Shown here: in pieces, positions 1 through 11,328 of the stretch
Layout of the letters: every line of letters begins with the position of its first letter
How positions within the stretch are numbered: the stretch's first letter is position 1
From: Gambelia wislizenii
Taxonomy: Eukaryota > Chordata > Lepidosauria > Squamata > Crotaphytidae
Direction of reading: 5' to 3'
Length of the DNA stretch: 64,000 bases
NCBI GenBank assembly: GCA_030847615.1
Contig: JAUMIR010000003.1
Location: 287,860,265-287,924,264, forward strand
Translations under genes and position numbers: made by a program
Notes under the pieces: model-generated
Seen by the model: the letters and a program-made list of their open reading frames with translations, nothing else
Databases searched by the model: none
Told to the model about the DNA's origin: nothing

Positions 1-544
1 CTGCTGCTTCTGCCAAAATCCCAAACATGCATTGTCTCCCAACAAAATCGCACTCCAAGAGTCCTGTCATATGATACATGGGAACTTTACAAGCAGCTTT
101 CTGAGAGTGCATTTCTTCCATGAAACAAGGTGTGCACTATATCTCCTGGCAGAATTACTGGGATATTGATGGCAGTGGCAGGGAGCTGGGGGTAGCAGCA
201 GAAACGGCCAAGGAAAAGGTGTAATACAGTCTGTGTGCTGGGTGCTTTCCCACTCGTACCTTAGACCTTACATAGAGGCAACTGGCTGCAGAGATCAGGA
301 AAAAAATTACATTGTATGGAACAGTATTTCTCAGGCTATCTGATGTATGGGACTGGCAATTATTCTTTTCCAATGTGTCGGAGACTGGCACCATCTTTGT
401 GCCCATTGGCTAAAATTGTTTCTTTCTTTTCTGGAAATTCACCATGGACTTGTAGCCATTGGCTCAGGGATAAGCACCAGTCCAAGGACCACTGCTTTGA
501 GAAGCATTTGTGCAGGCCACATCACAGGTACAGTTTTTTACACT
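1..544. other. Unassigned sequence
   Basis: I see no supported gene, RNA or recognisable repeat here. The short reading frames on both strands lack splice context or family similarity and look like chance frames. Confidence 0.5.
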
Positions 545-1264
545 GAGTGGCAATTTATTTATTTGTTTATTTATTTTATGCAATTTATATGCTGCCTTCC
601 TCCCAAAGTGGGACCCAAGGTGGCTCACAAAACAATTAAAATCCCAGTTAAAAGCAATTAGAATCAATTAAAAACATACAAAGTTTTTTAAAAATAGAAA
701 CAGATAAAAAGAACATTAAAAACACACACCGATAAAAGCCGCACAGATGCAGTTATATAGTACATCAGGGGCCTGCTTGAACAAAAACATTTTTGCCTAT
801 TGGTGAAATGAAAGCAGGGATGGGACCAACCTAGCCTCCTACAGGAGGGAGTTCCAGAGGGTGGGAGCAGGCTCTGAGAAGGCTCTCTCTCATGTCCTCA
901 CTAAGTGAGTCTGTGATGGTGGTGGGACCAAGAGAAACCCTTCCCCTGAAGATCTTAAAAGCCATTCATAGTGAGAGATATGAACTTTCAGATAGTCTGG
1001 ACCTAAGCTGCACAGGACTTTATAGGTCAAGACCAACACTTTGAATTGTTCCCAGAAATGAACCAGTAGCCAGAGAAGCTGTTTTAATGTGGGAGTTATA
1101 GGCTCCCTAAAATTGGCCCTGGTCAGCATTTTGGCCTCAGCATTCTGGACCTGCTGAAGTTTCTGAACAGGCAGTCTATTTATGCATAGCATTTGCACAG
1201 CAGCTGTACATCTAACAAAAGGACAATAACTGCTATTTGTGGATGGTGGATGAAGTGAATACAT
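545..1264 (-). mobile_element. L2-like LINE fragment, 3' end
   Basis: This is the 3' end of an L2-clade LINE on the minus strand. The minus frame at 890-1264 carries the typical C-terminal run of L2 reverse transcriptases: LQQVQNAEAKM, then a segment on adjacent LLWLLVHF and FKVLVLTYKVL, then LGPDYLK and LRSSGEGFLLVPPP. The plus sequence at 545-640 matches the L2 3' UTR style, with T-rich ATTTAT repeats followed by a segment meaning 'accompanying gene product, cross-reacting boxes' only in repeat libraries, so it has no host function. The copy is heavily 5' truncated and diverged. The family call is from memory of L2 C-terminal motifs. Confidence 0.75.
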
Positions 1265-2146
1265 TTTCCCTATGATTTTGGCTCCATGCAGCTCTTACAT
1301 GGATATAAGCTTTTTGGCAATGCAACACATGGCCAGGACTCCATCTAAATTAGCCCTATTCCTAATGATAGCGAGGAAAGGAAAACCATTTTTGTTCTTG
1401 ATTCAGGACAGAAAGTAAAGAATACATAATTTTGTCTCATTATCTTCCATCTAAAAGTGATAAAACAATTCTATATTGATTTTCCTGTTCCCAAACCCAC
1501 CCCACCTCAACCTAAAAGTAATATATATATATATATATTCTTCCAAAACTGCTGCATCAGGTTCAATGAGCTGAAGTCATAAATGCTACACCCACTCCTT
1601 TCCTCTGCAACATAATTTATGGTGGAAAGGTTGATGAAGCTTAAATAAGAGACACCCAGCTCAGTCAGCAATGCTCCATTTTAAGAGGGCAGCAGTATTT
1701 TTTGTTGTTATTGAAGATAATAAACTGTTCCATGCTATTCCAGACAATATTGAATTAAAATCTGTTGGGAAACATATGGGAAGGAAGTAGTTCTTTTACA
1801 GAAACACCAATTACTGATTTCTTTTCTCCTGGCTTTAAGTTAAAATCATATAGTCTTATAGACAGACTTTGTTCTTTAGCTGTGAGCATTCACATTTTTC
1901 AAAATGCATTATCTTCACAGAAGGAGAGAAAAGGTTATAAGACTATTTGATGGAAAGATTTTTATGACCATACTGTTTCCTAATAATTGTTCATGGTGCT
2001 ATAGCTTTTACACATTGCAAAGCTAAGATTGTGTGGCGTAACGGATTGTACACCTAATAACTTGAGGCTTATGGTTCTTAACAAATCAATCCTTTCATTG
2101 CTTAAGGCTGCAGACCTATACACATTTATCTGGGAGTACACCCTAA
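1265..2146. other. Unassigned AT-rich sequence with a short (AT)n run
   Basis: No gene is supported. An (AT)n dinucleotide run lies at about 1520-1539. The rest is ordinary AT-rich intergenic or intronic-looking sequence. Confidence 0.5.
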
Positions 2147-2350
2147 TGAGCCAGTGTGATGTAGTGGTTTCAGTGTTAGACTAGAACTCTGGGAGACCAA
2201 GGTTCAAATCTCTACTCTGCCATAGTGGTTGAGCTGGAGCAAGTCCCACTTTCTTGGCCTGAGACAATGGCAAACATCCTCTGAATAAATCTTGTCAAGT
2301 AAACCCTAGGATAGGGTTGTCATAAGTTGGGGTCAAAGGCACATAACAAG
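2147..2350 (+). mobile_element. tRNA-derived SINE
   Basis: The head GCCAGTGTGATGTAGTGG is the tRNA-derived left part (A-box region) of a common squamate SINE, and GGTTCAAATC at about 2202 is the B-box. The body holds the usual 'caaacatcctctgaa...' block, and the copy fades out in a short CA/AA-rich tail near 2350. At least five other copies or tails occur in the window (42.7, 44.5, 48.8, 49.6 kb on -; tails at 28.85 and 45.4 kb on +). It is a SINE, not a functional tRNA gene: no acceptor stem or 3' half of a tRNA is present. Confidence 0.8.
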
Positions 2351-2756
2351 AGTTCATCAGGACTTTGTTCTGGTTATGTGCTTTCAAGTCATCATAGTCC
2401 TGATTATCTCTGTATGGGTTACGTTTAAGTAGACAAATGTAGGACTGTGTTCTAATGCTGCAGTCTCACACTCAGTTACCTGGGGGTAAATCCCATTGAA
2501 TTAAGCAGGAGTTCCCAGTGAGTAAATGGATAGGCCCATGCTGCATAACATTCAGATAATTTTATAGCTTCAGCACTATATTGTTTCACTTACAAAAATT
2601 ACAGTGGCAATATTAGGCGGTCACTTATGCAAAGCCAAAAAAGGCAAAAGAGAACACAAATTTGCCCCCAAATTTTAAAACATTAATTTATATGTATGGA
2701 AACTATTGCTGTTGCTCTGTACTGCCAAATCAATTTTGATTTGACAGCTTAAAAAG

Positions 2757-3335
2757 TTAGTGAGATTCTGGGCTGCATCAATAGGAGCATAGTTTCTAGA
2801 TCAAGGGATGTAATAGTACCATTTTAATTCTGCTTTAGTCAGAGTACTGGAATAATGTGTCTAGTTCTGGGCACCGCAATTCAAGAAGTATGTTGACAAG
2901 CTAGAACATGTCCACAGGGGGGCAACCAAAATGGTGAAATGTCTGAAGCCATGCCCTATGAGGAGCAGCTTAGGGAGCTGGGTATGTTTAGCCTGGAGAA
3001 GAGAAGGTTAAGAGGTGACATGATAGTTGTATTTAAATTCTTGAAGTCATGTTGAAGATGGGGCAAATTTGCTTTCTGCTGCTCCAGAGACTAGGACACA
3101 GCACAATGGACTCAAACTACAAGAAAAAAGATTCCACCTAAGCATTAGGAAGAACTTCCAGATGGTAAGAGTTGTTTGACAGTGGAATACTCTGCCTCGG
3201 AGTGTGGTGGAGTCTCCTTCTTTGGAGGTTTTTTAACAGAGGCTGGATGGCCATCTGTGGACAGTGCTTTAATTGTGTATTCCTGCAAGGCAGGGAGTAG
3301 GACTGGATGGTCCTCATGGTCCCTGAAGGATAGTT
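2757..3335 (+). mobile_element. CR1 LINE 3' fragment
   Basis: This is a decayed 3' portion of CR1 on the plus strand. The order of segments is the same as in the C-terminal part of the long CR1 at 58.8-60.5 kb (opposite strand): the block for 'ILGCINRSIVSR', then the '[23 protein letters not shown]' region, then 'LTVRAVRQWNALP'-like and 'RLDGH'-like blocks. Frameshifts and stops interrupt it throughout. The short frame at 3176-3391 is a leftover of the last block. It has no coding role now. Confidence 0.85.
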
Positions 3336-4170
3336 GTTTTTCCTTCTTATGGTTGTTTATATTTAAACTGGATTGGAGAGCCCTGCATTAGAGGACTCCT
3401 ACAAATAGAAAACTGTCTTCAGTAAAGCTGGACCATGGAAATTCAATATCCAGGGACAGTGGATCCTAAGACTGCAACAGGACTTTACACCTTATTGTCT
3501 CCGTTCTTCAGTTAATATTATTTGATCATGGAAAGTTCAGTTCAGGCATAAGGAATATGCAACAAAAGAAGTACAGAAGGCAAAAGAAAACCATTTATAG
3601 ACAAAAATCTGAATCAAAGAGGATGCTATATGAATGTGTGTTTGTGTGTGTGTGTTTTCCAAAGGAAAATGGGCACTTTGAATAGTCTCCCAATGATAAA
3701 TTATCACCCGTTTTTTTGACAAAGAACAGCATATTTATTGCATATTTAGATTAAATAAAGACATATTGGTTCCATCTTCTCCAGACAGCTTCTTTTCAAA
3801 GGCTCCACTTAGTTTCCTGTTTTCCTCTCTAATGCTCCAAAGTTTGCATACAAAGAACTTAGCAATGTTGGCCCTGCCTCTCCTAAATCATTTCAAGTTT
3901 CTGGAGAAGTAAAAGAAGAATACTTTGTTGCAAAGGAAGACAGATTAAACAACAGGTATGGCTAATGGCCACTTTATACATTGCATTTTTCCAGCACAGG
4001 GAAAATGCCCTTGCCTCTCCATCTGATCCAGATATATGGGGTACTCATGCCATACTTGATACTTGATTGGGATACTTGTGGTGGTGTTTATCTGAGAGCT
4101 GAAGACCTTCAAGGTAGCTTGCAATATGCATTTCATACAAAACAAGCTCTTCAATATCTCAAGTGTAGCC
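3336..4170. other. Unassigned sequence
   Basis: I see only a short (TG)n run near 3636-3656 and otherwise unremarkable sequence. No gene is supported. Confidence 0.5.
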
Positions 4171-4172
4171 AG

Positions 4173-4176
<4 letters not shown>

Positions 4177-4204
<28 letters not shown>
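4177..4204 (+). repeat. (GA)n microsatellite
   Basis: A pure GA dinucleotide run. It produces artificial Arg-Glu or Leu-Ser repeat frames on the two strands. Confidence 0.95.
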
Positions 4205-4212
<8 letters not shown>

Positions 4213-4299
4213 CACTTCTCTTTGAAACCATCCATTGTGAGTCTTGTGAGAAGCAGCAGTAGCTATAGGGAGAGGGGGGATGAGGGAATTGCCTCCCAA

Positions 4300-4356
4300 A
4301 TAAAATTTTTAACCTCCCCCCCCCATGAAATTTTCCTTCAGTCCCCAAATTTCTAG

Positions 4357-4407
<51 letters not shown>

Positions 4408-4480
4408 CTGAAAATCACTCACACCTAGAACTCTTCTATTTGCTGTTTTCACAATCCCTAAGTAACAAAGAATGTTGCCC
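4300..4480 (+). repeat. Dispersed repeat, copy 1, with (GA)n
   Basis: The block TTTCTAGCATTACAGAGAG at about 4349 and the downstream block CTAGAACTCTTCTATTTGCTG at about 4426 recur at 57.37 and 57.72 kb. Here a (GA)n run at about 4364-4406 lies between the blocks; in the 57-kb copy a 312-bp TIR element lies there instead. The family is not recognised. Confidence 0.6.
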
Positions 4481-4702
4481 CTTCTCTTTGGATGGTTAAA
4501 CTGTATTTTTAAATACTCCACTGAACTTCTAAGTTACTGCAATGGTAGGAAGTTGAAGAGTGAAGGAAAATTTCATGGGGTGGCAATGCCCTCATCTGAA
4601 TAGTTGTAGTCATAATCATTTATGGCAATGTTGCTTACTCTCCTGAAAGCTCCAGTTGTATCTGTCAAGAGCAGGAAATATAAAGGATACCTTAATGCAC
4701 AG

Positions 4703-4790
4703 ATGTGATGCTTATAGACAGGATTGGAGGTCCTCACCTGCCCTGCAAGGTTCTTCTGCTGTTACCTCCAATCAGTAAATACAGACAAGA
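4703..4790 (+). other. Candidate exon, function unknown
   Basis: An 88-nt segment is bounded by an acceptor-like CTTTAATGCACAG-type end (here ACCTTAATGCACAG) and a strong donor, GACAAGAG followed by GTAAGATG. The next good acceptor-donor pair on the same strand is 245 bp downstream (5035-5321), so the two could belong to one transcript. No protein family is recognised. It could equally be a non-coding RNA exon or a chance pairing of splice motifs. Confidence 0.25.
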
Positions 4791-5034
4791 GGTAAGATGT
4801 TTAAAACCTCAGAAGGCTTTGCCTGCAGGAGAGCTGTTTTGCATTCTGGGAAAGTCTTGCAAGGAAATAGACAAGAGGGTACCTAAGGGAGAAAGCATTC
4901 CCTAAGACTTCAAGGAAGCTACTACCATCGTTTGGAAAATCTTACTTTTTTGAAAATAACTAGATTCTGCTGGTGACATAGGAAGCTGTAAACTGTAACC
5001 TCTTGTTACACCTGCACCTTTTTTTATGTTGCAG

Positions 5035-5321
5035 AAGAAGATAGCCTTGTGTAATGGTCCTCGCCCCTGTGCACAACAGCGACAGGATGTTCACAGATGC
5101 AGCTCTTTCCTTTCAGGCATTGATCTGTGGCAAGATTGTGACCAGGTACACACTAGCTGCCCTCCTACACTCAGGGAAGAAAGAGCAGTCTTGCCCTGGG
5201 GGAACAAGGATAGACAAAACATAGCCAGGCACACCCCACAACCAGTTAGCAGGGTGCATACCTGTGGCCACGACCCCACCAGCAAAGATGAAGCAACCTC
5301 TGCCTCCTCCAAGAGAACAGC
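5035..5321 (+). other. Candidate 287-nt exon, function unknown
   Basis: The segment follows a good pyrimidine tract and acceptor (CTTTTTTTATGTTGCAG) and ends at a strong donor (AACAGC followed by GTAAGTATG). One plus frame is open across the whole 287 nt. Its product would be hydrophilic and Cys/His/Arg-rich, with no signal peptide, membrane segment or family motif that I recognise. A 96-codon open frame is notable but not decisive at this length. If real, it would be an internal exon ending in phase 2. Confidence 0.3.
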
Positions 5322-6388
5322 GTAAGTATGCTGGTGGTGGCTTGCACTCTGCTTGGCCCTGCTGAGTTGCAGTAAAAAAGGTAAGTTATTCCCAAGCTCT
5401 GCCTCTTAACTATAAGCAATCGCAAGTGTTCAAGTAGCATTTTTCAGTTATTCCTGAAGCCTATTTGTGTCAAGAATTCAAGAATACAAGTTTTGGCTTG
5501 GGGCTCTCTTGAATATCTCTTCCATCAGAAGTAACTAATATTCAGCACTGAAGGCCACCTCAGAGTTGCTTCAGAAAGGAGATGGTCTTTTCACTTGCCT
5601 ATAATTAACATATGGAACAACTCAATCACTTAAAATTCCATAACTTTATTGGGGCTGTACCTCTCATTTCCAAGTCATTTTCAACAAGAAGGTGATACAT
5701 GGTATGTACTGTACTCTTATATTTTCAAACTCGTCTGTGGAGTCATGAGAACTAGAAACATATTTCTCTTATAAACACAAACTGGAAATTTCAGAGTCCA
5801 GACACCAACCATTCAAAGCCCAGAAGACCACACAGTGCTTTGGGAACTTGATGTAGACTAGACCACAATCACTGCACTATCCAATGTTGTATTTATATTT
5901 GCCAAATAGCACCGTATAATCCAGTCTTTCCTTTAATCAGCTGGAGTCTTTGTTTCCATACATTTCTTCCCACAAGTTAATGAGTCTTGAGTGACTCTTT
6001 AGAACACTCTCTCATGCAATGGTAAACTATTCTTAACATGCCACTTTTATATTCCTCTGCCTATTTCCACAGATAAACTACATACAGCATCAATGTAGTA
6101 CCGGTAGAGCAAATATTTTTGAGATTGGCTTGATGAGATCAAATGTGAAATTGTCCCAGATTCATAACAACATTGTTCTAGTTGTTCAAAAATATAAGAG
6201 AGAAATGGGGGGGGGGGAAGAAACAAGTTTTCAAAAATTTCACACAGCATTTCCTGTGATATGATGTCAAAGAAAGCTATAATTTAAATCGTGCTTGCAA
6301 ATCATTACATTTCTGTCTCTGTTTTTGTCTATGTTCTGGTTTCGGGTGGATAACAGATCCAACACAGTCCCTGCCCATCCTGTCTCAC
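5322..6388. other. Unassigned sequence
   Basis: No gene is supported. A run of nine or ten G residues lies near 6209-6218. No repeat family is recognised. Confidence 0.5.
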
Positions 6389-6540
6389 CATAGAACAAAG
6401 GGAGAACTTGGTGTCACTGGCTTCCTCTTTCCTGTTTCTGTTTGGCTTGGTCCCCCTTTGGGCTGTTGGATAGTTCCAGCTGTCCCTTCCCTTTTTGTCC
6501 TCCCACTGGGACCCATTCCTAGATGGCCCCCTGAGGAGTT
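6389..6540 (-). other. Candidate exon on minus strand
   Basis: Read on the minus strand, the segment begins after CTCAATTTCAG and ends at CTATG followed by GTGAGACAG. One frame is open for the full 152 nt and would encode a hydrophilic, Arg/Lys/Glu-rich stretch. No family is recognised. The acceptor has a weak pyrimidine tract, so this is a low-confidence exon. Confidence 0.2.
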
Positions 6541-6635
6541 CTGAAATTGAGAGCACTCACTGTGAGAATGTAAGGAAGTGACATATTAGGGTTATCAGAA
6601 TAACTAAGTAGAAAGTGCTGTCTTTTGAACATATT

Positions 6636-6680
6636 CAATTTTAATTTTAATTTTAATTTTAATTTTTAATTTTATTTTTT
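6636..6680 (+). repeat. (TTTTAA)n-like tandem repeat
   Basis: Several head-to-tail copies of a TTTTAA/ATTTTA unit, breaking down into a T-rich end. Confidence 0.9.
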
Positions 6681-6811
6681 GCTATTCTGGTCCATCTCTG
6701 AAATAAATAAGGATCATAAACAAAGAACTATTTCTTCACATATGGAACAAGTGATAAATCTAAATCTGCACAACTTCCTTGTCTCCATCAAGCATTTGCC
6801 CTCTAAGGCCT

Positions 6812-7030
6812 AGAGCAGGACAAAGAACCTTCAGCCCTTCAGAAGCTAGTAAACTACTACTCCCATGCTGCATCATCATTGGTAAGTCTGGCTAGGGTCA
6901 TGGGACCTGAAGTTCAACAATATCTGGCACAGAGCTTCGAAGTCCCTCTTTTGGACTATAACTTCTAGAATCAGCATGACAACTGCCCTAGTTGGCTAGG
7001 GAATTCTGGGAACTGCAGTCCAAAAAAAGT
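6812..7030. repeat. Degenerate foldback repeats with GGACTATAACTTC / AACTGCAGTCC arms
   Basis: Two adjacent degenerate inverted-repeat units (about 6812-6930 and 6945-7030) carry the 'actcccat...gctgcat' and 'ggaattctgggaactgcagtcc' blocks common in small TIR elements of squamate genomes. A related block occurs near 18.18-18.26 kb. No clear ends or target duplication can be read. Confidence 0.45.
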
Positions 7031-7128
7031 AAGATTCTCAGATTCTAGTTTAGAAGGGCATAGGCTCGCCTGCTCTAACTGGCAGCAAGGCATTGATGAC
7101 ATGTTTTGTTTTGTTTTTCTTGGAACAG

Positions 7129-7235
7129 GAGGTGGCGGTTGCAATTGCTCTCATGGAACTGAGATCACTGTGTACTCAACTACTCCTTGGATTTGGAATC
7201 ACCTTAGCTCCCATATTAATTATTTACACACAGTG
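7129..7235 (+). other. Candidate exon encoding a hydrophobic segment
   Basis: A long pyrimidine-rich tract and acceptor (TTTGTTTTTCTTGGAACAG) precede the segment, and CACAGTG followed by GTAAG ends it, giving 107 nt. In the frame starting with its first base it is open and encodes 35 residues, including the membrane-like stretch LLLGFGITLAPILIIY. This fits one transmembrane helix of a membrane protein, but I cannot name a family. A second frame is also open, so coding status is unproven. Confidence 0.35.
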
Positions 7236-8180
7236 GTAAGCCCCCATCCCACACAACTATTTACATATAATGGGTTGCTGCCTTTGACTATCACATTAAT
7301 CTATTTGTTTGCTTTCAGCAAGTTGGAGTTCCTTTCCATAGCTATATAACTATAATTTCACAGCATGAATTCTGTATCACAGAGCAAGTGAAGACAGATG
7401 TGCCTAAAGCAACAAGCTCTTTAATAGGTCTTATAAAACCTTCAGATGGTCACTTTTTCTCCCCTTAAAAGGTATCAAAATTACAATTGCAAATGTTTGC
7501 ATCAGGGCAGTTACATAATTTCCCTCTTGCCAGTGCCTGCAAGAAATTTTAGTCATTTTCATCACATTTGGCATGCCCTACTGTGCCAGTGCATTCAGTT
7601 TCAATTAAGTTCTGTTCCTTTGCAGTGTTTAAGTGGATTCTTAGAACTGGAGGAAAGGAGCAAGAATGTTCAGAATCAACACGTTTGTTTATTACAGTTT
7701 TACTCACTTGAATAAAACAAGTGAAGATGAATCATCTGTTATTTCTACAGATGCAGGGCCAAATTAGATGTGATGTAGTAGACCCATGATGAGTGTCCCC
7801 CAAGTTCTTGTTGTGTTCCATGGAAGTGTTGTTTCTACCACAGCAGTGATACTTTCCCCCTGCCCAGCCAAAATAACCCCAAAGTGCATCATCAAGTAGA
7901 CTTTGTGGTCAAAATCTATTTGTTAGTCTGAAGTAGAGTTGATCCATTGGATCATTGAAAACTTGGGAAATCAGTGCTTATGTACATTCTATTGATTCAA
8001 CTTCTACTTCCAAGAGCAATGTGGATCATCTGAAAGGAAAAACCCAACCACACCCTATTTTTTACTATCAGGAAGCCTTATATGACTCAAATTATTTGAA
8101 GGACTGTGTTCTCCCATACAAACCTGCTCTTATTTTGAGATTTCCTTGGGAGGTTCTTCTATCTGTCTCACCATCCTCAC
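7236..8180. other. Unassigned sequence
   Basis: Short chance frames only. No gene, RNA or repeat family is recognised. Confidence 0.45.
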
Positions 8181-8186
8181 AGATGT

Positions 8187-8560
8187 AACTGGTGGAAACA
8201 TAGGAGAGGGCCTTCTTGGGAGCTGTACCCAGGCTCTGAAACTTCCTTCCTGGAGAATTTAGACTGACACTCTCCTTGCTCTCTTTCTGTAGGCAGGTAA
8301 ATACTTTTGTTGTGGTGGTGGTTTCAGCAGGCCTTGGAAGACTGATTGCTCAAAAGGAACGGGCCTTGTATAATGTGCTGGATTTTCTATTTGCTGTTTT
8401 CCTTTTAATAGAATATGTTTTTAACAAGTTTTTTTTAAAAAAATATAGTTTAATTACATTTGTAGCATTTGTTGTGAAATTTTAGTTATGTTTGTTTTAA
8501 CTGCTGTTAGATGCCTTGAGTCCTGAACTGGGAAAAAGTGAAACAACAACAACTTTGATT
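8187..8560 (+). mobile_element. L2-like LINE 3' tail
   Basis: The text from 8196 ('ataggagagggccttcttgggagctg', read in segments) corresponds to the C-terminal and 3' UTR block of L2-type LINEs, with 'ctctgaaacttccttcctgga' and 'agactgacactctcc'-like parts following. The T-rich stretch at 8395-8500 and the CAACAACAAC end near 8545 fit a LINE tail. It is truncated and non-coding. Confidence 0.55.
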
Positions 8561-9387
8561 GTCCTCTTCTCAACATCACCATCTACTTCTGAAAAGAATG
8601 ACATAGTGATATATTGAAGCTATTGATGATTGAGCAGTGGTAGGATGATGTCCTGGGAACCAATGGGGATGGTGATATCAAAGAATGTATACATAGTTGC
8701 CTATTTGCCTTCAAAAAAAATTGAATGCATTGCTTTGGCAGTAAGGGTTTCTTGATGAATAAAGAAGGGAATGGTGTGAACTTCCATGCGGGTATCTGGA
8801 TTATAATAAAATTATTCTTCCTCCTTCCTTTTGCCTACCTGTTATGCCCTGTCCTCCTCAGACTATAAGAAGCCTCCAATCCAAAATGGTACCCTGAGAC
8901 AACAGCTAAAAGAAGAGGATTCATGTGCCACCACTGAACAAGAAGATTCCGATGAATGCCTCCATTTGCCTGGCAGAAGCCTTACAAGAGGTCTAGCGAG
9001 CTTTTTCTGCCCAGGGTCTTAATTCCAGTTTGGGAAATTTCTCAGGGGCCACATTCCAACACTGGTGAGGGCCAAGTGCCCAGAGCAGGGCCAAAACAAT
9101 CTGTGCAGGGCCAGATATAACCCTTACCAATTTGGATATTTTCTCTACTAAACATACAAAGCACAGTTCAAGTCACTCACTCTGTAAAGCACAACTCATC
9201 CTGAATAGATTCATATTTCACTCATGAGTGAGTCCTGAGAAGAGGCTGACCATTCACTGACATTCACATTCACTTCTAAAAAGTCTGCAGTTGTTATTAC
9301 TTCAGCGCTTTTATTCTTCCCATAGTGTGATGCCTAGGATCCACAGTGCAATTATGCCCCTTGGCTGCAAGCCAGAGATGAGTTTAT
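8561..9387. other. Unassigned sequence
   Basis: No supported gene. The frame at 8831-9022 has no family similarity that I can see and no convincing splice context. Confidence 0.45.
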
Positions 9388-10087
9388 GGACTTTATCAGA
9401 CTATCCCTTTAAAGCATTCTTTTGCTGGTAGGGGAAAAAAAATTATGCCAACAAAAGAACGCTGCCCCCACACACACACTTACCTCTAATCCTGGCAAAG
9501 GCAGCTTCTGCAATGAAAGAGAAAGTGAACAGAGCTCCGTTCACTTTCTCCTTTGAAATCCCATGAAATATCACAAAACTTCATCACACAGGAAATTAAA
9601 AAAAACAAAAATAACACTAAAAATGTTTTTAAAAGCACAAAAACACACTTTAAAATTTACAGGTAACCCAAGGAGGGTCATAAAAAGTTCATCACTTACA
9701 TGGATGTCATGATCTCACCCAGAAGAGTTTGCATCAGACTGGCCACTGACGGGGTAAGTATTGGGGGGGGAGACACAAGGTTGCACAAGTTGACAGGGGG
9801 GATCAATTGATGGTTTAAGCTGTCAAATAAAAAGTACAGTTTTTTAAGGGGACATAACCACGAAAGGGGGACTTCATGTGGCACCCTTTCATGGTTATGT
9901 GGTGTCATTATAGAATCATAGAATTGTAGAGTTGGAAGAGACCACGAGGGCCATCCAGTCCAACCCCCTGCCACGCAGGAAATCCTGATCAAAGCATCCC
10001 CGACAGATGGCAATCCAGCCTCTGTTTAAAGACCTCCAAGGAAGGAGACCCCATATGATGCCTTATTCTGTGTGTCTGATAAAGTCC
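9388..10087. mobile_element. TIR element, long class, with CR1 insertion
   Basis: The left end GGACTTTATCAGAC and the right end GTCTGATAAAGTCC are inverted repeats. The interior matches the copy at 47969-48545, including the CATTCACTT block, the 'aggtaacccaaggagggtca' block and a right-hand foldback. A CR1 3' fragment (9903-10055) interrupts the right part, so the element is older than that CR1 copy. The flanking triplets (TAT left, ATA right) do not match here, unlike most other copies. Confidence 0.75.
9903..10055 (-). mobile_element. CR1 LINE 3' end
   Basis: The sequence ATAGAATCATAGAATTGTAG at its left edge is the characteristic CR1 3' terminus, followed by the 'gttggaagagaccacgaggg' block also found at 58.78 kb. 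It stops about 150 bp in, a typical severe 5' truncation. It sits inside a TIR element and shares a TAT at both junctions. Confidence 0.9.
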
Positions 10088-11328
10088 ATACTGTATGTGG
10101 CAGGTTTCTGAGCTGCAAAGCAGAACACAGAATTGTGAGCAGCAAAGCAGAGCACAATTCCATACAACAGCATCCTAGGCTTTAAATATTGTCTTACCAC
10201 TGATCAGATGTAACAATAGCAGAAGTTTGTAGCCAGATGAGGAAGCTGGTGGCAGGGCAGGGGTGGGGGTCATCACATCTAGGACATGTATTTCCCAGCC
10301 CTGCCCTACAAGTTTTGCTTAGATTCCATCACATAGCAACAACACTGGGCCCAAATAAAGGAGGGAAATAATGCAGCTAGAAGTCTGAGCAGTAGCAAAA
10401 GAAGGGGATGGAGGAACAGAACTGTGACATGTTCTTTTTACTTAGAAGGGCTGCAGTTAGTACTGTATGTACTAATATACAGTAAGGTGGTGCCCTGTAG
10501 CCATCACAGGCAGAGCCTGCAGACAATAAAAGCTGCTAGTTCAAAGACAGCAGCTGTTTCTGAAAATCTCTTGGTGACTCAGAGCCTGCCTAGCTTTGCA
10601 GCCTGCAGTCCTTTGGAGTAAAAGAGCATGTCATAGATCTGCTCCCCACCTCTCCATCTGCTGCTACTCCTGGATGGAAAAAAAATTAAAACCAGTTCAG
10701 TTCACAATTCACAGGACCAGCCTCAGCAGAGCTAACTCCTTCCTTACTAGATGGCAGGTAGCCAAGACTATCTTGCTTCATATGGCTTTTGGTCCTCAAT
10801 TTTTTTCAGTGTGTGTGTGCGCGTGTGTGTGCGTGTGCGTGTGTGTGTGTGCATTAGGAATTTTTTAAATGGCTATTTTGTTTTAAAGTATTTTTAATTC
10901 CTTTTAATCAGGGGGGGGGTTCCATGTTAGTGGGGTTGGCGTATCTGCTCCAGGTTTTAGCCTGAACTTTAAAGGAACTGTCCAAGATGCCAAAGTCTAT
11001 TCAGGTTCAGCATGCTGAATAAATCCTTTCATGTTCAGACTAAGAGACAGGGCAGATTCACCACCACAGTGACATGGGAGCCACAGGTTGCTGCTGTTAT
11101 TTTTCTATCTGTTGTAGTGTACCACACCTTGGGAACTCTTCTGTGCTGAGAGGTGACAAACAGACAGATAGGTAGGTAGGTAGGTATAAGGCTTGCTGCT
11201 TTGGCCACAACCCATTTACAGCAAAACAAAATACTACTGATATTAATGGGGCAAATGGGTTTGGGCTTGCAGTCCACCATTTCCAGGATGGCAAAACTGG
11301 AGTTTGAAAATGTTATTTTTTGCACTAC
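10088..11328. other. Unassigned sequence with (TG)n
   Basis: A (TG)n/(CG)-mixed run lies at about 10810-10851. A poly-G run lies near 10911-10918 and a (AGGT)n run near 11170-11185. No gene is supported. Confidence 0.5.
10810..10851 (+). repeat. (TG)n microsatellite with CG interruptions
   Basis: Alternating purine-pyrimidine tract of TG repeats interrupted by CG steps. Confidence 0.95.

Noticed and set aside
2147..2220. tRNA-like B-box sequence
   Set aside because: Belongs to a SINE head; no complete cloverleaf.
4126..4356. Arg-Glu repeat protein
   Set aside because: Created by the (GA)n microsatellite.
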